Shown here: one piece after another, positions 24,386 through 32,617 of the stretch
How positions within the stretch are numbered: the stretch's first letter is position 1
Layout of the letters: every line of letters begins with the position of its first letter
Source: VXYL01 sp965243095
GTDB taxonomy: Bacteria > Pseudomonadota > Gammaproteobacteria > Pseudomonadales > Azotimanducaceae
Length of the DNA: 64,000 nt
Reading direction: 5' to 3'
Assembly (NCBI GenBank): GCA_965243095.1
Contig: OZ251530.1
Location: 4,402,001-4,466,000, forward strand
Translations under genes and position numbers: made by a program
Notes under the pieces: generated by a model
What the model was told of the DNA's origin: nothing
The model's input: only the letters and a program-made list of their open reading frames with translations
Databases searched by the model: none

Positions 24386-25954
24386 TGTTGTTCGTCGCCG
24401 ATTTGTGGGGTACTCTGCGCGGTGGAACTGGCGACCCTAATTAGGCAGCGGGGCCAACAACGGTTGCGTTGTGGGCTGACTCAGCAGATTGCCGACCTGC
24501 CGCCGGTTCCCCCCCCTCTTTTCTTTTCATTCCCGCCGGTGCAGCAGATACCCGCGCCTCTGGGCCTCCGGCGCGCTCGGATAGAATGTCCAACCCACCG
24601 TGCCGTTGCGATGCTCCTGTGCCACCACATGGGCGCCGCGGTCACCGATGTAGCCGACAACGTACCGCAATTGCCCATTGGCGATGGCGGCATGGAGCCA
24701 CACCTCAGAGGGGTCTCGCAGCGTCGGCAGGATGTAGTCCGCAAATTGCTCGCGTTGCCCACTTCGCACCGCCACGTGATGCACGAAGTCGCCTGTCAAC
24801 GCCACGTCGCCCACCGGCGTGGGCACTGTCGCAATCGCGATCTGCTCGCGGCCGTCGTCAAGCGCTAGCGCGCGCCCGCCCGCCGCGCCGATGGCCGCTC
24901 GTATCATCGCTTCCGCGTCCGTGGGGGTGTCTGCCGCGGGCAGGCGGGCGCGGTTGCGCGGGGCCGGAGGCAGCGGAGGCAATCCGAGGTCGGCCGCCGT
25001 CGTCTGGCCGCCCACCAACGGCAGCATTCTCGTCGGATCGCCCGATAGGGGGCCGAACAGCGCCCCGGTGCGGCCGGGGTTGTACGACCAGCCCGGATCC
25101 GGCGTCACCGTCACGGCGCGTCCGCCCACGTCGAAGACGTAGCTGGTGCCCGGCCGCCGCAATTCCTCGCCGGTGCGCCTGTCCACGCCGATTGCCGGCG
25201 GTTCCCGCTCCGGCGTGAGCAAGCCATCCGTGGCGTCGCCCTTCGTCGTGTCGTATGTGGCGAGGCCCATGCTCGCCACTTGCCGGTCGGTCAGCGCACG
25301 CACGCGGCAACGGCAATTCCAGCCATTCGGGGGGTAGTGGCTGTGCCAGATGGGATCGTCGTGACGGTACACCCGCCTGTCCATCGCGGCGTGCGCCGGC
25401 CGCGTCCGCGCGTCGTTGACCGCGTCGTACATCCACCACGGCCTCGACACTGCGTCGCCGTGCTGGCGCCGGAACCGCGCCGCGTTGTGCGCCGTGCGCA
25501 TGTTGGTGTCGAAGATGGTCTTAAGCCGCCTCGGGCTGCCGAGTTGCACCTCTTCCTCGTCGCCATGCGGCCCGGCAACGACTTTCCTGCCCCACCACCC
25601 CAACGCCCGCAGCTTCGGCTCCAACGCCCGCGCAAACTCTCTCCGCGTCTGGCCCTGCGCCAACGCGGTGTCCACCGCCTCGCGCACCGTCGCCAGCACG
25701 TCCAAGCGCACGGCCTTAGCCACGGCGAACGCCCTCGCATGAGCAACCTCCCACATCTCATGCCAATCCCACGACACCCCATACCCTTTGCGCCGCAAGT
25801 ACTCGATTGCGCCGCGCGGCTCCAACGTCGCCGCGAACGCCAAGTCAACGTCGTCGTCCATCTGTCACACCCCGTCACACCCCGTCCCTGGTGGTCACGC
25901 TTGCACACCCTTTTTCATGGTACATCCCCCAACATTCTTTCGCGTTCATCTACT
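24386..25954. mobile_element. 1.57-kb insert splitting the xthA duplicate
   Basis: Bounded exactly by the two halves of the exonuclease copy: the left flank ends GTGGAG and the right flank resumes GAGGGGCGCC, where the intact gene reads GTGGAGGGGCGCC, giving a possible 3-bp target duplication (GAG). The insert holds one minus-strand phage head gene and short noncoding flanks, and no transposase or integrase. I found no convincing terminal inverted repeats. The boundaries are certain from the duplicate; the mechanism is not. Confidence 0.85.
24527..25861 (-). CDS. Mu gpF-like phage head morphogenesis protein with C-terminal PBECR-type nuclease domain
   Basis: 444 residues. The N-terminus (AIEYLRRKGYGVSWDWHEMW, then HARAFAVAKAVRLDVL) and the block NDARTRPAHAAMDRRVYRHD followed by YPPNGWNCRCRVRAL are the Mu F-like/SPP1 gp7 minor head protein family. 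The last about 130 residues (GDVALTGDFVHHVAVRSGQR, DYILPTLRDPSEVWLH, AQRRGYLLH) resemble the phage Barnase/EndoU/ColicinE5-D/RelE-like (PBECR) nuclease domains that follow such head proteins; this second call is by eye. It is the only phage gene here, with no portal, protease or capsid neighbour, so it is an isolated cargo or relic. Confidence 0.8.
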   Translation of the reverse strand: MDDDVDLAFAATLEPRGAIEYLRRKGYGVSWDWHEMWEVAHARAFAVAKAVRLDVLATVREAVDTALAQGQTRREFARALEPKLRALGWWGRKVVAGPHGDEEEVQLGSPRRLKTIFDTNMRTAHNAARFRRQHGDAVSRPWWMYDAVNDARTRPAHAAMDRRVYRHDDPIWHSHYPPNGWNCRCRVRALTDRQVASMGLATYDTTKGDATDGLLTPEREPPAIGVDRRTGEELRRPGTSYVFDVGGRAVTVTPDPGWSYNPGRTGALFGPLSGDPTRMLPLVGGQTTAADLGLPPLPPAPRNRARLPAADTPTDAEAMIRAAIGAAGGRALALDDGREQIAIATVPTPVGDVALTGDFVHHVAVRSGQREQFADYILPTLRDPSEVWLHAAIANGQLRYVVGYIGDRGAHVVAQEHRNGTVGWTFYPSAPEAQRRGYLLHRRE

Positions 25955-26463
25955 GAGGGGCGCCTAATCATCGCCCGCTTCGGGCGGATGGCGGTCGCCA
26001 GCGTGTACTTCCCCAAGGGCAGCGGCCCGAACCGCGACAACAGCCGCGTGCCGTACAAGCTCGGCTTCTACCGCGCGCTGTTCGACGTGCTGCAGAAGCT
26101 GCGGCGGCGCGGCCCGGTGCTCGTGCTCGGCGACTACAACACCGCGCACACGGAAATCGACTTGGCGCGCCCGCAAAGCAACAAGCGCACCAGCGGCTTT
26201 CTGCCCGAGGAACGCGCCGAACTCTCGCGCTGGATCGACGCCGGCTGGAGCGACACCTTCCGCCGCCAACATCCGGGCGAGCCCGGCCACCACACCTGGT
26301 GGCGGCAATGGGGCAACGCCCGCGCCGACAACGTGGGCTGGCGCATCGACTACGCGCTGGCGTCCCCAGCCGCGCAACGGCGCGTGGCGCAGGCGTTCAT
26401 CTGGCCACAGGTGCAAGGCTCGGACCACTGCCCGGTGGGCGTGGACATCGCGCCGCCGGCCTA
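25955..26463 (+). pseudogene. xthA: Duplicated xthA, 3' part
   Basis: Resumes the exonuclease III frame at GRLIIARFGRMAVASVYFP and runs to a stop at 26463, eight codons earlier than the intact gene (ending GVDIAPPA). The metal and catalytic motifs VLGDYNTAH and GSDHCPVGVD are present, but the N-terminal half lies 1.57 kb upstream. No start or ribosome site is evident. Confidence 0.92.
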
Positions 26464-26491
26464 GGAGTTCTCACCGGGTATCACAGCGCGG

Positions 26492-27124
26492 TCAGTTGGC
26501 GCGGGCGTCAACCCGATCCGGGACCACCGTGCCGATCGCGGATTGACACTTCCCGGCAACGCCCAAGACCTTGAACGGGACGCGCATCAAGTCCGGTTGC
26601 GGCGGAAGACGTTCTGCCAAGGGCGGATCTTTCAGCGGCTCGCCAGAGAATCCCCACGACTCGTTCAAACGGCGAAAGATGATCTCCGTCTCGTGTGGGG
26701 TCGGCAACTGCACGACAAAGCCTGAAAGCGACCGACGCGGTTGAATCCATGACTCCTCGTCTTCCGAATCCCAGTAATATCGGATCAAGGTTTCCGCATG
26801 CGAATTCGGCAGCCGCGGATCCGTGCTTCCCAAGTGTCGACCCTTCCAACCGTTCGGCGAGCCCATGTTAATGGGGATGGAGTTGTAGTTGTCCTCAATG
26901 AACGGCCCCGCCTTGCCGACGGAACCTATGGCGAAAATGCGGATCGGACGCGTTCCGTTGTTGGTCACCGTGAAGGTGTAGGACCGACCGTCGCTGAAGC
27001 GCAACGCTTTGACGACAACCTCGGATCCGGCTGGCCTCGGGCACTCTTCAACCGGCTCCAACTGTTCGGCGACGGCGAGCGTCGCAAGGGACAAGGCTGG
27101 ACAAAGAACCGTCAATCGGAGCAT
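26492..27124 (-). CDS. Exported putative immunity protein 2 (paralogue, toxin lost)
   Basis: About 210 residues from the ATG at 27124 with GGAGG 8 nt upstream (ATG 27139 is the alternative). Signal peptide MLRLTVLCPALSLATLAVA. It shares the ECPRPAGS, VKALRFSDGRSY, VTNNG, GWKGRHL, DPRLP, RSLSGFVVQLPTP, DRLPPQPDL and AVGTVVP type blocks with proteins 1 and 3 but is the most divergent of the three. Upstream at exactly the same 4-nt spacing lie the last codons of an M15 toxin (27129-27149), so it once followed another toxin gene. Its 3' side follows the xthA duplicate, as protein 1 follows xthA. Confidence 0.7.
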   Translation of the reverse strand: MLRLTVLCPALSLATLAVAEQLEPVEECPRPAGSEVVVKALRFSDGRSYTFTVTNNGTRPIRIFAIGSVGKAGPFIEDNYNSIPINMGSPNGWKGRHLGSTDPRLPNSHAETLIRYYWDSEDEESWIQPRRSLSGFVVQLPTPHETEIIFRRLNESWGFSGEPLKDPPLAERLPPQPDLMRVPFKVLGVAGKCQSAIGTVVPDRVDARAN

Positions 27125-27128
27125 GTGG

Positions 27129-27149
27129 CTATCCTCCATACTCGAAGTG
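27129..27149 (-). pseudogene. Relic of an M15 toxin C-terminus (HFEYGG-stop)
   Basis: On the minus strand these seven codons read HFEYGG and a TAG stop, identical in protein to the last six residues of the RHS-M15 toxin, and they end 4 nt before the start of immunity protein 2, the same spacing as in the intact pair. The codons just upstream (MARHPI) no longer match. This is the visible stump of a deleted toxin tip. Confidence 0.7.
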
Positions 27150-27178
27150 TATTGGGTGTCTCGCCATGACGAAGCGGG

Positions 27179-27889
27179 CTAACCGGCGTCTTGCTCTCCC
27201 GGTTCGATGTTCGCCCGTTGCCGCCGCGATCCATCCTCGGCATCGACATTCGCGGCCCGATCCGGCACAACCGTGCCGACCGCGGAGCCGCACCACCTGC
27301 GGTCATCCCAAACTTGGAAAGAAACGCGGGTCAGATCCGGCTGTGGCGGCAAGCGGTCGTTGATGGGCGGGTCACTGGGCAAATCGGATGTCCCAACGGA
27401 CACGCCTTGCATCCTCATTGACCGCAACCACGCCAACTCCATCTCGTGCGGCGTTGGCAGCTGCACGGAGAATCCGGATAGCGAACGTCCCGGTTCGATC
27501 AGCATGGCGTCCTCCTCCGCCGTCCAGTAGTAGCGGATAAGCGTCGGCGAATGCGACTTCGGCAGCCTCGGGTCCGGCTGGTCCAGGTGCCGGCCCGTCC
27601 AGCCGCTCGGCGATCCCATGCTGGTCGGTTCGGTTTTGACCGAGCCCTCGATGTACGGCGGGCCGCCCCAGCCGATGGAGATGCTGCGGACCGGCTTTGG
27701 GCCGTTGTTCGTCACCACGAAGGCGTAGGAGCGGCCGCCGTTGAACCGCAGCGCCTTGACTTCGTACACGGAGCCGGCCGGCCTCGGACATTCCTCCGGC
27801 GGGCGCTCCGGCCCGGCCGCGGGATGCGTCGCAAGGGCCAAGACTGGCCCGAGAACCGCCAAACGGGGCCATCGGGACATGAGCGGCAT
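27179..27889 (-). CDS. Exported putative immunity protein 3 (paralogue)
   Basis: 236 residues from the ATG at 27889 (ATG 27880 is equally possible; GGAG lies upstream). Signal peptide MSRWPRLAVLGPVLALATHP followed by AAG. Very close to protein 1 over the whole length (SYAFVVTNNGPKPV, SIGWGGPPYIEGSVKTEP, GWTGRHLDQPDPRLPKSHSP, INDRLPPQPDLTRVSF), including a shared C-terminal RRQR-NIEPG type tail. It sits 30 bp upstream of the protein 2 toxin relic on the same strand. No toxin precedes it now; a weak RYGD-stop before it may be another trace. Confidence 0.7.
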   Translation of the reverse strand: MPLMSRWPRLAVLGPVLALATHPAAGPERPPEECPRPAGSVYEVKALRFNGGRSYAFVVTNNGPKPVRSISIGWGGPPYIEGSVKTEPTSMGSPSGWTGRHLDQPDPRLPKSHSPTLIRYYWTAEEDAMLIEPGRSLSGFSVQLPTPHEMELAWLRSMRMQGVSVGTSDLPSDPPINDRLPPQPDLTRVSFQVWDDRRWCGSAVGTVVPDRAANVDAEDGSRRQRANIEPGEQDAG

Positions 27890-27936
27890 CAGTCTAATCT
27901 CCGTAACGCTACCGCCGTCATGTTACCGATAGTCTT

Positions 27937-28218
27937 TCAAGCGTATGGGACAGCGGGATCAAGCGTCGCTGGGTGGCTTGGGTCCAGATGGTGGGTGCCG
28001 GCGGTGCTCACGAAGATGCTCCCGTCCTTCGCCACGGGGAGCGGCGACAGCGGCACGTCGCCCAGCGTGGTCTTGCTGAGCGACGCCAATAGCGTCTTCG
28101 GATCGCGCAAATGTACGAGCGAGTTGAAGTCATCGTCCGTTGAGAACGAGAGTCGAACACCGCCGTTAGGCGCCGGCGCCATGCACATCCGGCGCGGCGT
28201 CAGACCGTTGAGACCGAA
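27937..28218 (-). pseudogene. Unrecognised C-terminal gene fragment
   Basis: The minus frame ending at 27937 reads about 94 residues with natural-looking composition (LTPRRMCMAPAPNGGVRLSF, NSLVHLRDPKTLLASL, VPLSPLPVAKDGSIFVST). It has no start of its own: upstream it overlaps the plus-strand protease gene, where it turns into GC-rich nonsense. I read it as the 3' end of a gene lost here, possibly another toxin tip in front of immunity protein 3, but nothing in it is recognised. Confidence 0.3.
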
Positions 28219-28275
28219 ATGTTGATAGAGTGCGCGTTTGCCGACATTCCCAAGCCTGTTGGTTGGAGACCCGCT

Positions 28276-28638
28276 ATGGGCATAACACACGTCACCGCGC
28301 AGGTTCATGATCTCGCCCGCAGCGGCGACCCGTTCGAGGCGGAGTTTCTGGTGGACACCGGTTCGCTGCACTGCCTTGCTCCGGCGAGCCGGTTGCGCGA
28401 GGCCGGCGTGAAGCCGGAAGGCCGGCGGGTCTATCAGTTGGCCAATGGCGAACCCGTTGAGTACGAGTACGGATTTGCGCGGGTCTCTTTTCTGGGCGAC
28501 GAGACCGTGACGCACGTCATCTTCGGTCACGACGACGCGGAGCCGTTGTTGGGCGTGGTGGCTTTGGAAAGCACCGGCGTGGTGGTGGACCCCGCGAACC
28601 AAACCTTGAAACGCCTGCCGTCCATGCCGCTCAAGTGA
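28276..28638 (+). CDS. Retropepsin-like (clan AA) aspartic protease
   Basis: 120 residues from the ATG at 28276, which has GGAG 8 nt upstream; an in-frame ATG at 28219 is less likely. The catalytic motif VDTGSLHCLAP near residue 30 and the closing LLGVVALESTGVVVDPANQT are typical of small single-domain bacterial clan AA proteases, which act as homodimers. Substrate unknown. It stands alone between the immunity genes and a hairpin repeat. Confidence 0.75.
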   Translation: MGITHVTAQVHDLARSGDPFEAEFLVDTGSLHCLAPASRLREAGVKPEGRRVYQLANGEPVEYEYGFARVSFLGDETVTHVIFGHDDAEPLLGVVALESTGVVVDPANQTLKRLPSMPLK

Positions 28639-28682
28639 AGCGAGCAACGCGCCGCGTGATGGCCATGTGTGGGGGGCAAGCC

Positions 28683-28762
28683 TGGGAGCGCAGGCGTCTC
28701 CCCTGCATGCGGGCGGGACGCCCGCGTTCCCAGCACGAGTCACCAGAGAATCGTCGTACACC
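28683..28762. repeat. REP-like hairpin with one MITE arm
   Basis: TGGGAGCGCAGGCGTCTCCC and its partner (28708-28732) form a hairpin with almost no loop. At 28742-28762 follows a diverged copy of the right terminal arm of the 1917-2037 element (ACCAGAGAATCGTCGTACAC). It ends 33 bp before the epimerase start. Confidence 0.75.
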
Positions 28763-28795
28763 CGGCCGCCAACCTGCGGCGGAAACCAATCGGCG

Positions 28796-29707
28796 ATGCG
28801 CTGCGCTTGGGTGACCGGGAGCGGCGGCTTCGTCGGTGGCCATCTGGCGCGGCACCTGGCCGCCACCGGCTGGCGCGTCGCGCGGGTTCGCGCGCGACAC
28901 GGAGAAGCGCCACCGTGCGCCCCCACGCCTGCGGATGTGGTCTTCCATGTGGGTGGCTTGGCTGGAGGCCGTCGGCCGTGCGCGGAGTTTCTGGCGGCGA
29001 ACTGCGCTTTGCCGGTGGCGTTGTACGAAGCTGCGGCCGCCGCCAAGTGCCGCGGTTTCGTGTTCGTGAGTTCGGCCAAGGTGCTGGGCGAGGTGTGCGA
29101 AGTTCCCGTTGCTGAAGACGCTCCGCGGGCCCCCGTCGGCGCATACGCGGAGAGCAAGGCGCTGGCGGAGGAACGCTTGCTATGCGCGCAGCGGCGGGGC
29201 GGGCCGCCGTTGGCCATTGTGCGGCCGCCGTTGGTGTATGGGCCGGGGGTGCGCGGCAGTTTTCGGCTGCTGCTGCGTTGCTTGGCACGCGGAGTGCCGT
29301 TGCCGTTGGCGGATGCCGAAGGTTTGCGCAGCATGGTTTCGGTGACCAATTTGACCCACGCCTTGGCGTTGCTCGGCGCGGATTTAGCGGACGTAGCGGC
29401 AACGCCGGGCGAAGGCGCGGCCATCTGGCATGTTCACGATGGCGAGGACATTTCCACCGCGGCGTTGTGCCGAATTTTGGCGGAGCGGCTGCGGCGGCCG
29501 GCGCGGCTGTGGCGGTTGCCGGCACCAGTTCGCACTATCGCCGCGCGGCTTGGCGGCGATGCGGCGTTGGCGAGCGCCTTCGCGCCGCTGCGCTTGGACG
29601 ACGGCGCGTTGCGCCGGCAACACGGCTGGGTGCCGCCGCAATCGCGCTCCGAGGCGATTTGCGCGACGGTGCGATGGTTCACCGAGGCGGCCGGAGGGCG
29701 CAAATGA
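28796..29707 (+). CDS. NAD-dependent epimerase/dehydratase (SDR) of a polysaccharide cluster
   Basis: 303 residues. Rossmann motif WVTGSGGFVGGHLARHL at the start and catalytic YAESK in APVGAYAESKALAEE; VRPPLVYGPGVRG is the conserved strand after it. The protein resembles UDP-glucose/UDP-GlcNAc 4-epimerases placed before WecA-type transferases in O-antigen loci, but the substrate cannot be told. The ATG at 28796 has a poor ribosome site and homology begins immediately. The stop overlaps the next start (ATGA). A hairpin repeat lies directly upstream. Confidence 0.85.
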   Translation: MRCAWVTGSGGFVGGHLARHLAATGWRVARVRARHGEAPPCAPTPADVVFHVGGLAGGRRPCAEFLAANCALPVALYEAAAAAKCRGFVFVSSAKVLGEVCEVPVAEDAPRAPVGAYAESKALAEERLLCAQRRGGPPLAIVRPPLVYGPGVRGSFRLLLRCLARGVPLPLADAEGLRSMVSVTNLTHALALLGADLADVAATPGEGAAIWHVHDGEDISTAALCRILAERLRRPARLWRLPAPVRTIAARLGGDAALASAFAPLRLDDGALRRQHGWVPPQSRSEAICATVRWFTEAAGGRK

Positions 29708-30690
29708 GCGGCGCTCTCCCGTGGATCACCACCGCCGCCGTTTTCGTCGGCACCTTGGCGGCCACCGCGGCGGTGTGGAAGCTGGCGCCCCGCCTCGGTC
29801 TGCTCGCGCATCCCAACGCCCGCAGTTCCCACGCGCGGCCCACGCCGACCGGCGGCGGCATCGGCTTCGCGCTGCCGCTGCTCGCCTGTTTCGCGTGGCT
29901 GATGGAAGACTATCGCCCCGCTGCGCCGCTGCTCCTCGCCGGCGGCGCCGTGGCGCTGTTGGGTTTGCTGGACGACTTTGTCGATGTGCGCCGCAGCGTG
30001 CGGCTGGCGTGCCACTTCGCGCTGGCCGCCGGCGTCTGGCTCTGGCTGTTCGCACCGGGATGGCTGCTCGGCGGCGCGATAATCCTCGGCTTGGCGTGGT
30101 GGCTGAACCTGTACAACTTCATGGACGGCATCGACGGTTTGGCCGCGTCGCAGGCCGCGGCGTGGGCCGCCGCGGCGCTGGCGCTGGGCGACGCCACCGC
30201 CTCCGCGCCGCTGTTGTGGGCGCTGCTCGCCGCCTGCGCCGCTTTCCTCTGCTTCAACTGGGCGCCGGCGCACATCTTCATGGGCGACTGCGGCGCCGGG
30301 TTCCTCGGCTTGGTCACGGGCGTGGGCGCGCTTTGGCTTTGGCGCAGCGGCGAACTGCCCATTGTGGCGAGCTCCATTGTGCTGTTAACATTTTGGTTTG
30401 ACGCTACCTACACGCTCATCGTGCGAGTGGTCACAGGCCAAGCGTTCGCGGTCGCACATCGAACGCACCTTTACCAAATCATCGCCCGTCGCCTTGGCCA
30501 CGGGCGGGCGGCCGCGTTGCTCTGGCTGCACGTTCTGGTGTGGCTCGCGCCGCTTGCCGCCGTCGCGCTCGCCTTTCCCGCTTGGCAGGTGTTCTGCCTG
30601 CTGCTGGCGGCCGTGCCGATGGCCGTCTTGTGCGTGACGCTGCGCGCCGGGATGCCATCGCCGCAAGAAACGGGAACCGCCGATGGTTGA
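29704..30690 (+). CDS. Undecaprenyl-phosphate glycosyl-1-phosphate transferase (WecA/MraY type)
   Basis: 328 residues, about ten membrane helices. It starts lipid-linked glycan synthesis by moving a sugar-1-phosphate to undecaprenyl phosphate at the inner membrane. Motifs: HARPTPTGGGIGF, LLDDFVDVRRSVRL (Mg-binding DD), LYNFMDGIDGLAA, FMGDCGAGFLG and the C-terminal HRTHLYQ. It is coupled to the epimerase gene by ATGA and overlaps the next gene by 8 bp, so three genes form a tight operon. Which sugar is used is not visible. Confidence 0.9.
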   Translation: MSGALPWITTAAVFVGTLAATAAVWKLAPRLGLLAHPNARSSHARPTPTGGGIGFALPLLACFAWLMEDYRPAAPLLLAGGAVALLGLLDDFVDVRRSVRLACHFALAAGVWLWLFAPGWLLGGAIILGLAWWLNLYNFMDGIDGLAASQAAAWAAAALALGDATASAPLLWALLAACAAFLCFNWAPAHIFMGDCGAGFLGLVTGVGALWLWRSGELPIVASSIVLLTFWFDATYTLIVRVVTGQAFAVAHRTHLYQIIARRLGHGRAAALLWLHVLVWLAPLAAVALAFPAWQVFCLLLAAVPMAVLCVTLRAGMPSPQETGTADG

Positions 30691-32611
30691 GTTCATCGAG
30701 GGTCTGGGGCGCTGGCAGAAGAAGGCGGTGGCCATCGCCTTGGACTGCGTGGCGCTGCCGTTCGCGCTGTGGTGCGCCTTGGCCGTGCGCTACGGCGGTT
30801 GGAATCCCGCCGCCATCGACTTCACCACGTTCTGGCCGGTGTTCGGTGCCGCGCTGCTGGTGGGCGTGCCGGCGTTCGCAGTGGTGGGCCTCTACCGGCA
30901 CATCATCCGCTACATGGGCTGGGAAGCCATCGGCGCGGTGATGAAGGGCGTCACCATCGCCACCATCGCCGTCATCGCGGTGGCCTACATGCTGCCCATG
31001 CCCGGCTTTCCGCGCTCCGCGCCGGTGATCTTCTGGCTGCTTTCCTTCTGCTACGTGGCGGGCACGCGGTTCGCCGTGCGCGCCTACGCCGAGCGCGTGG
31101 TGCGCACCGATGCGGCGCGCAAGCGCGTGGTCATCTACGGCGCCGGCGAGGCCGGAGCGCAGTTGGCGCGGCGCCTGAACCACGACCGCGACTACCGCCC
31201 GGTGGCCATCGTGGATGCGGACCGGCGCGAGCACGGGCGCGTGATTCACGGCCTCGCGGTGCATCCGGTGGAAGCGCTGCCAACCCTGATCGCCGACCAT
31301 GTGGCGCGCCATGTGCTGGTGGCCATGCCGGACGCCAGCGTCGCCGAACGCCGCGACGTGATCGCCAGCCTGGAGCCGTATCCCGTGCATGTGCGCGTGG
31401 TGCCGGCATTCGAGGATCTGGTGGCCGGCACCGACCCCCTCGCCGGCGTGCGCGAAATCGACATCGGCGACTTGCTCGGCCGCAACGAGGTGTCGCCGCT
31501 GCCGCACTTGCTGCGCGGTTCCGTGGCCGGGCGCTCGGTGCTGGTCACCGGCGCGGGCGGTTCCATTGGCTCCGAGCTCTGCCGGCAGATTTCCCGCTTG
31601 CAGCCGCGCCGCCTAGTGCTGCTGGATCAAAACGAGTACGCGCTCTTCCGCGTGGAGAACGAACTCGCGCGCGCCTGCGCGGACGAGGAGGTGCCGGTGG
31701 TGGCGGTGCTCGGCTCGGTGCTCGACCGCGCCTTGGTGGAACGCACGCTGCGCGCGCATCGGGTGGACACCGTGTACCACGCTGCCGCCTACAAGCACGT
31801 CAGCTTGGTGGAGAACAACGTCACGCAGGGCATCAAGAACAACACCTTCGGCACGCTGCGCGCCGCGCAAGCCGCGCTGGCCGCCGGCGTGTCGCGGTTC
31901 ATTCTGATCTCCACGGACAAGGCGGTGCGCACGCGCAGCGTGATGGGGGCGAGCAAGCGCTTGGCGGAGATGGCGCTGCAAGCGCTGCAGGAGCGCAGCG
32001 GGCGAACGCGCTTCGCGGTGGTGCGCTTCGGCAACGTGCTGGTGTCCTCCGGCTCGGTGGTGCCGCTGTTCCTCGAGCAGATCGACAAAGGCGGGCCGGT
32101 GACGGTCACGCACGCCGACGCGTCGCGGTACTTCATGACGCTCTCCGAGGCCGCCGAGCTGGTGCTGCAGGCGGCCAGCCTCGCCGCCGGCGGCGAGGTG
32201 TTCGTGTTGGACATGGGCAAGGCCGTGAGCATCCACGAGTTGGCGCAAAAGACCATTCGGCTGCGCGGCTACACGGTGCGCGACGAGGCCAATCCCCACG
32301 GCGACATCGAGATCGAGTTCATCGGCCTGCGCCCGGGCGAGAAGCTGAAGGAGGAGCTGCTCACCGGCGACGCCTCCGGCACCGAGCATCGCAAGATCCT
32401 CTGCGCCGCCGAATCGCACAAGCCGTGGAGCGAGTTGCGCCCCACCTTGGACGCCCTGCTGCGCGCCTGCGACGCCTTCGACTACCGCGCCATCAAACGC
32501 GCCATCGAGTCGATGGTGGAGGGCGCCGACTTGGCGGAACTGGTGGAGCCCGGCCCGCCGGACAACGTGGTGCCGATGCCGGCGCGCGAATCCGCGGAAG
32601 CGGGAGGCTGA
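30683..32611 (+). CDS. Membrane NDP-sugar 4,6-dehydratase (PglF/WbpM/CapD type)
   Basis: 642 residues. Four N-terminal membrane helices (to about residue 130), a first Rossmann-like domain (VVIYGAGEAGAQLA, 149-162), then the catalytic SDR domain with VLVTGAGGSIGSELC (286-300) and ISTDKAVRTRSVMGASKRLA, where Met421-xxx-Lys425 replaces the usual Tyr-xxx-Lys as in WbpM and PglF. These enzymes convert UDP-GlcNAc to the 4-keto-6-deoxy sugar, the first step to bacillosamine, QuiNAc or FucNAc. The context, next to a WecA-type transferase, fits O-antigen or glycoprotein glycan synthesis. Confidence 0.92.
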   Translation: MVEFIEGLGRWQKKAVAIALDCVALPFALWCALAVRYGGWNPAAIDFTTFWPVFGAALLVGVPAFAVVGLYRHIIRYMGWEAIGAVMKGVTIATIAVIAVAYMLPMPGFPRSAPVIFWLLSFCYVAGTRFAVRAYAERVVRTDAARKRVVIYGAGEAGAQLARRLNHDRDYRPVAIVDADRREHGRVIHGLAVHPVEALPTLIADHVARHVLVAMPDASVAERRDVIASLEPYPVHVRVVPAFEDLVAGTDPLAGVREIDIGDLLGRNEVSPLPHLLRGSVAGRSVLVTGAGGSIGSELCRQISRLQPRRLVLLDQNEYALFRVENELARACADEEVPVVAVLGSVLDRALVERTLRAHRVDTVYHAAAYKHVSLVENNVTQGIKNNTFGTLRAAQAALAAGVSRFILISTDKAVRTRSVMGASKRLAEMALQALQERSGRTRFAVVRFGNVLVSSGSVVPLFLEQIDKGGPVTVTHADASRYFMTLSEAAELVLQAASLAAGGEVFVLDMGKAVSIHELAQKTIRLRGYTVRDEANPHGDIEIEFIGLRPGEKLKEELLTGDASGTEHRKILCAAESHKPWSELRPTLDALLRACDAFDYRAIKRAIESMVEGADLAELVEPGPPDNVVPMPARESAEAGG

Positions 32612-32617
32612 CGCGCC

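Noticed and set aside
24386..25954. The insert as an insertion sequence
   Set aside because: No transposase and no clear terminal inverted repeats; it contains only a phage head gene.
27860..27895. A second toxin relic before immunity gene 3
   Set aside because: Only RYGD-stop resembles the toxin end and a stop codon lies just before it; too short to claim.
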